Below are positions 61,576 to 64,000 of a DNA stretch of 64,000 bases, piece after piece. The notes beneath the pieces are model-generated. The model did no database searches and was not told where the DNA came from. It was given only the letters and a program-made list of their open reading frames with translations. Numbering within the stretch: the first letter of the stretch is position 1; every line of letters begins with the position of its first letter. Where the stretch lies: NCBI RefSeq assembly GCF_900141875.1, contig NZ_FQZE01000008.1, forward strand, positions 1 through 64,000, read 5' to 3'. The translations under genes were made by a program, and so were the position numbers. This stretch comes from Tangfeifania diversioriginum (GTDB lineage: Bacteria; Bacteroidota; Bacteroidia; Bacteroidales; Prolixibacteraceae).

Positions 61576-64000
61576 TTAAAACGCATCATCCAGTGTTCGC
61601 ACTGTAAGCACCTCGTTGAGATCTATTTCTGAAATTTCAGTTTTGAGATGAATGGTTTTAGTTTCGCCGGGCAGCATGTCGAAATAGTTATCCGAGAAGA
61701 ATCCCCCTTCACTTCCCATCTGGAAGTAAACATTTTTTGCCAGCTTGTCGGTGCTGACTTCAATATTAAAACCATCGCTGGTTTTTGTAACAGAATAGTC
61801 AACTTCGGGCGAAGGTACATTCAACTCTTTAAACGGGCGGAAAAAGAAAATATTCCGCGAAATAGTTTCGCCGTTTTCAACCAGTTCGGCGGATAAAAGC
61901 AAGTTTCTCGTATCTTTTCTATACAAAAATTCGTGGCGATTTTCATTGAAATAATTATCGCTAGTATTGGCAGGAACTTCCACCAGCGAGGCTTTTTCCC
62001 AAATTACGCGGCCATCAAAATCCATCAATTTCAGTTTAAGTTGCGCATTAACATTTTCAAGCCGGTCATTCACGATTCCCACCTTCAGTTTTACCCCGTC
62101 GATGTAAGGACTTACCAATACCTGCTCAAAACCTTTTTTCACGTAATACTGCAATGCTTTCCACTTCTGGTAATAGTCGGTTGAACTCCATGATGCTACC
62201 GGCCACACATCATTCAACTGCCAGTAAAGGCTGCCCATGGTAAATGGCATGGCGCGGCGGTGACCTTCCAGTCCAAACTTAATTCCTTCGGCCTGCAACA
62301 CATGATTTACATACAAAAACGACTCAAAATCCTTTGGTTGGTCGTACTCTTTCAGCATGTAATATTCAATGGTTTCATTTCCGATGGATGAACGCTGGTG
62401 CGACTTCATCACTTCCGAATAGATATCGTAATCCTGCGGTTCGGCATATTTTTTCACCGTGCTCATTTCAGGGAACGACTGGAACCCGTACTCACTCATA
62501 AACCGTGCGAGGTGTGTGGCGTAAGTTTCAAAGGGTTCTTTGCCCCACCAAACGCCCCAGTAATGTTCGTCGCCGTTCACCAAATCAGCCTGTACGCCCA
62601 ACCCTGACGACGGGCTCGATCCCCAATAGCTGCGCTGCGGGTCGAATTCTTCCACCACTTCGGGCAGTGTTTCATGGAAAATATCGACGTAGGCCTGCCA
62701 CACTTTTTCAGGAACATCTTCGCCCTGTTTTTCAGCAATTCCTTTCCAGCCCCAGGTATTCCAGGCGGTGAGGATTTCGTTATTGCCACACCACAATGCT
62801 ATGCTCGGATGATTGTGCAATCTTTTCACATTGTCGATGGCCTCCTGCCGGATGTTCTCGAGGAACGGTTCGTCGTTGGGGAACATGGCACAGGCGAACA
62901 TAAAATCCTGCCACACCAGGATGCCGTTTTCGTCGCACAATTCATAAAACAGATCATCTTCGTAAACACCGCCACCCCAAACACGCAACATGTTCATGTT
63001 CGATTTTTTGGCGGTTTCAATCATGGTGTGGTAATTTTGGTCGGTAACCCGCGGCAGAAACATATCGTTTGGAATGTTGTTGGCACCTTTCATAAATACA
63101 GGGTGCCCGTTCAGTTTGAAATAAAACGACGTGCCATGTTCGTCTTCTTCGCGAACCAGCTCGAGCGTGCGAATTCCGATGCGGGTATCTTCAGAAAATG
63201 TTTGCTGACCAATTTTCATTTTCCCGGTGATGTTATACAAATGCGCTTCGCCCAATCCGTTTGTCCACCACAATTCAGGGTTTTCAATTTCAAAATCCAC
63301 GGAGTATTTATTTACGCCTTCCTTTATCTGAACTTTATTGCTGGCAAGCGTTGTTCCGTCGTTCAAAACCGAAAGAGTGGCTTTCTCGTTTCCTTCGGCT
63401 TCCACTTCAAAAATAGCGGTGAATGTGGCTTTTTCGTCCGAAACTTCGTGCTGCACAATTTGCAGGTTTTCAATGCGGGCTTCGTCCCAGGCTTTTAAAA
63501 AAACCGGCCGCCATATTCCGCTGGTCACCAGTCGAGGGCCCCAGTCCCAGCCGTAATGATAACCTGCTTTCCGGGTGTAAATGCTCACACGTTTTCCATC
63601 TTCCACTTCGCCCCTTTCGGCCTGGTCGTTTTCGGCACCGGGGTAAACAAATTCATTGGCATCGTATTTTTCCAGACCAATTTTTATGGGTGATTTGAAT
63701 AGTATCCGCAGTTCGTTTTCGCCTTCTTTCAGAAATTCTTTTGCATCCACCTGCCACTCGCGAAACATGTTGTTGGCAGCCAAAATCTGCTCTCCGTTCA
63801 CAAAAACATCGGCATACGTGTCGAGTCCTTTAAAATCGAGTTCCACACGGTCGTGGCTGAGCATGTTTTCATGCACGGTAAAAGTGGTTTTGTATTCCCA
63901 GTCTTCTTTGTCAATCCACTGTATATTGAGCTCATTTAGCCGGTAATACGGGTCGTCGATTACGCCATTGTCCATTAAATCGGTGTGGACTGTTCCCGGA
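61576..64000 (-). CDS. Beta-mannosidase (GH2), 5' end beyond the window
   Basis: At least 807 residues; the frame stays open to the right edge (PGTVHTDL precedes the first internal Met), so the N-terminus is missing. It has an N-terminal GH2 sugar-binding domain with YHYGWDWGPRLVTSGIWRPV, an immunoglobulin-like domain, then the TIM barrel: VWGGGVYEDDLFYELCDE, the acid/base Glu in WCGNNE and the nucleophile Glu in SEYGFQSFP. A C-terminal Ig-like domain follows. It hydrolyses terminal beta-mannosyl residues, probably from oligomannosides or N-glycan cores. A signal peptide would lie off the window. With the GH43 gene it supports a polysaccharide-degrading lifestyle. Confidence 0.93.
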   Translation of the reverse strand, partial: PGTVHTDLMDNGVIDDPYYRLNELNIQWIDKEDWEYKTTFTVHENMLSHDRVELDFKGLDTYADVFVNGEQILAANNMFREWQVDAKEFLKEGENELRILFKSPIKIGLEKYDANEFVYPGAENDQAERGEVEDGKRVSIYTRKAGYHYGWDWGPRLVTSGIWRPVFLKAWDEARIENLQIVQHEVSDEKATFTAIFEVEAEGNEKATLSVLNDGTTLASNKVQIKEGVNKYSVDFEIENPELWWTNGLGEAHLYNITGKMKIGQQTFSEDTRIGIRTLELVREEDEHGTSFYFKLNGHPVFMKGANNIPNDMFLPRVTDQNYHTMIETAKKSNMNMLRVWGGGVYEDDLFYELCDENGILVWQDFMFACAMFPNDEPFLENIRQEAIDNVKRLHNHPSIALWCGNNEILTAWNTWGWKGIAEKQGEDVPEKVWQAYVDIFHETLPEVVEEFDPQRSYWGSSPSSGLGVQADLVNGDEHYWGVWWGKEPFETYATHLARFMSEYGFQSFPEMSTVKKYAEPQDYDIYSEVMKSHQRSSIGNETIEYYMLKEYDQPKDFESFLYVNHVLQAEGIKFGLEGHRRAMPFTMGSLYWQLNDVWPVASWSSTDYYQKWKALQYYVKKGFEQVLVSPYIDGVKLKVGIVNDRLENVNAQLKLKLMDFDGRVIWEKASLVEVPANTSDNYFNENRHEFLYRKDTRNLLLSAELVENGETISRNIFFFRPFKELNVPSPEVDYSVTKTSDGFNIEVSTDKLAKNVYFQMGSEGGFFSDNYFDMLPGETKTIHLKTEISEIDLNEVLTVRTLDDAF

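Noticed and set aside
62674-63498. 274-codon plus-strand frame opposite the beta-mannosidase
   Set aside because: The minus-strand GH2 motifs are intact throughout; the plus-strand frame is a by-product of codon bias.
1-64000. CRISPR array
   Set aside because: The short repeats seen are palindromes scattered singly or low-complexity words; no regularly spaced direct repeats with unique spacers and no cas genes were found.

Overview
The window is chromosomal DNA from a member of the Bacteroidota. It is most like the marine or anaerobic polysaccharide-degrading Marinilabiliales/Prolixibacteraceae, although the genus is inference. The evidence is a type IX secretion C-terminal domain, a CarboxypepD_reg-type TonB-dependent receptor, Bacteroidota-specific families (DUF4783, DUF3667, a rhomboid with a C-terminal DUF6576-like tail), -7 boxes of the TAnnTTTG type, GH2 and GH43 glycosidases, and the two-subunit B12-dependent methylmalonyl-CoA mutase used for succinate/propionate interconversion. 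No rRNA, intact tRNA, CRISPR array, prophage or complete insertion sequence was seen.

Layout. 0-11 kb: CoaX, a PHP (endonuclease Q-like)/UvrD helicase fusion, two small hypotheticals, a His-rich small protein in front of a TonB receptor, a coiled-coil membrane protein, an exported aldo/keto reductase, dodecin and a nitroreductase. 11.1-12 kb: an IS1634-type transposase remnant abutting a decayed DUF3365 haem-protein gene. 12-24.8 kb, mostly minus strand: GH43, a phosphoribosyltransferase, a very large NtrY-like histidine kinase beside rlmH, DUF4783 and YihY, two rhomboid proteases, mutL with a coupled small membrane protein, an iron alcohol dehydrogenase and an ABM monooxygenase. 25-31 kb: a sugar porter, the GTPases Der and Era separated by a REP-like inverted repeat, and a long KamA-family radical SAM enzyme. 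31-35.6 kb: a truncated polysaccharide deacetylase, an AT-rich orphan membrane protein and a COG2509 flavoprotein. 36-42.2 kb: a five-gene MacAB/TolC-type efflux operon. 42.3-50 kb: O-antigen ligase, Wzz-like protein, TyrS, DUF3667, CvpA, a GH3-family adenylating enzyme, a deoxynucleoside kinase and a PfkB sugar/nucleoside kinase.

51-54.7 kb is an AT-rich accessory stretch. It holds an unidentified structured RNA candidate with its own promoter and terminator, VapBC bracketed by two copies of a 33-bp palindrome, a T9SS cargo protein behind a hairpin-rich leader, and a frameshifted lipoprotein gene. 54.7-64 kb returns to ordinary genes: a fasciclin lipoprotein, mutA-mutB with a palindromic element between them, an RNase HI-like protein, a 780-bp gene-poor region holding a possible recombinase tail, and a beta-mannosidase that runs off the right edge.

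The observations most worth following are the stand-alone RNA at 51.06-51.23 kb, the four-copy 33-bp palindrome family (4.37, 51.96, 52.74, 54.64 kb), the EndoQ-UvrD fusion, the alternative hairpins at 52.96-53.07 kb and the orphan 761-residue membrane protein.
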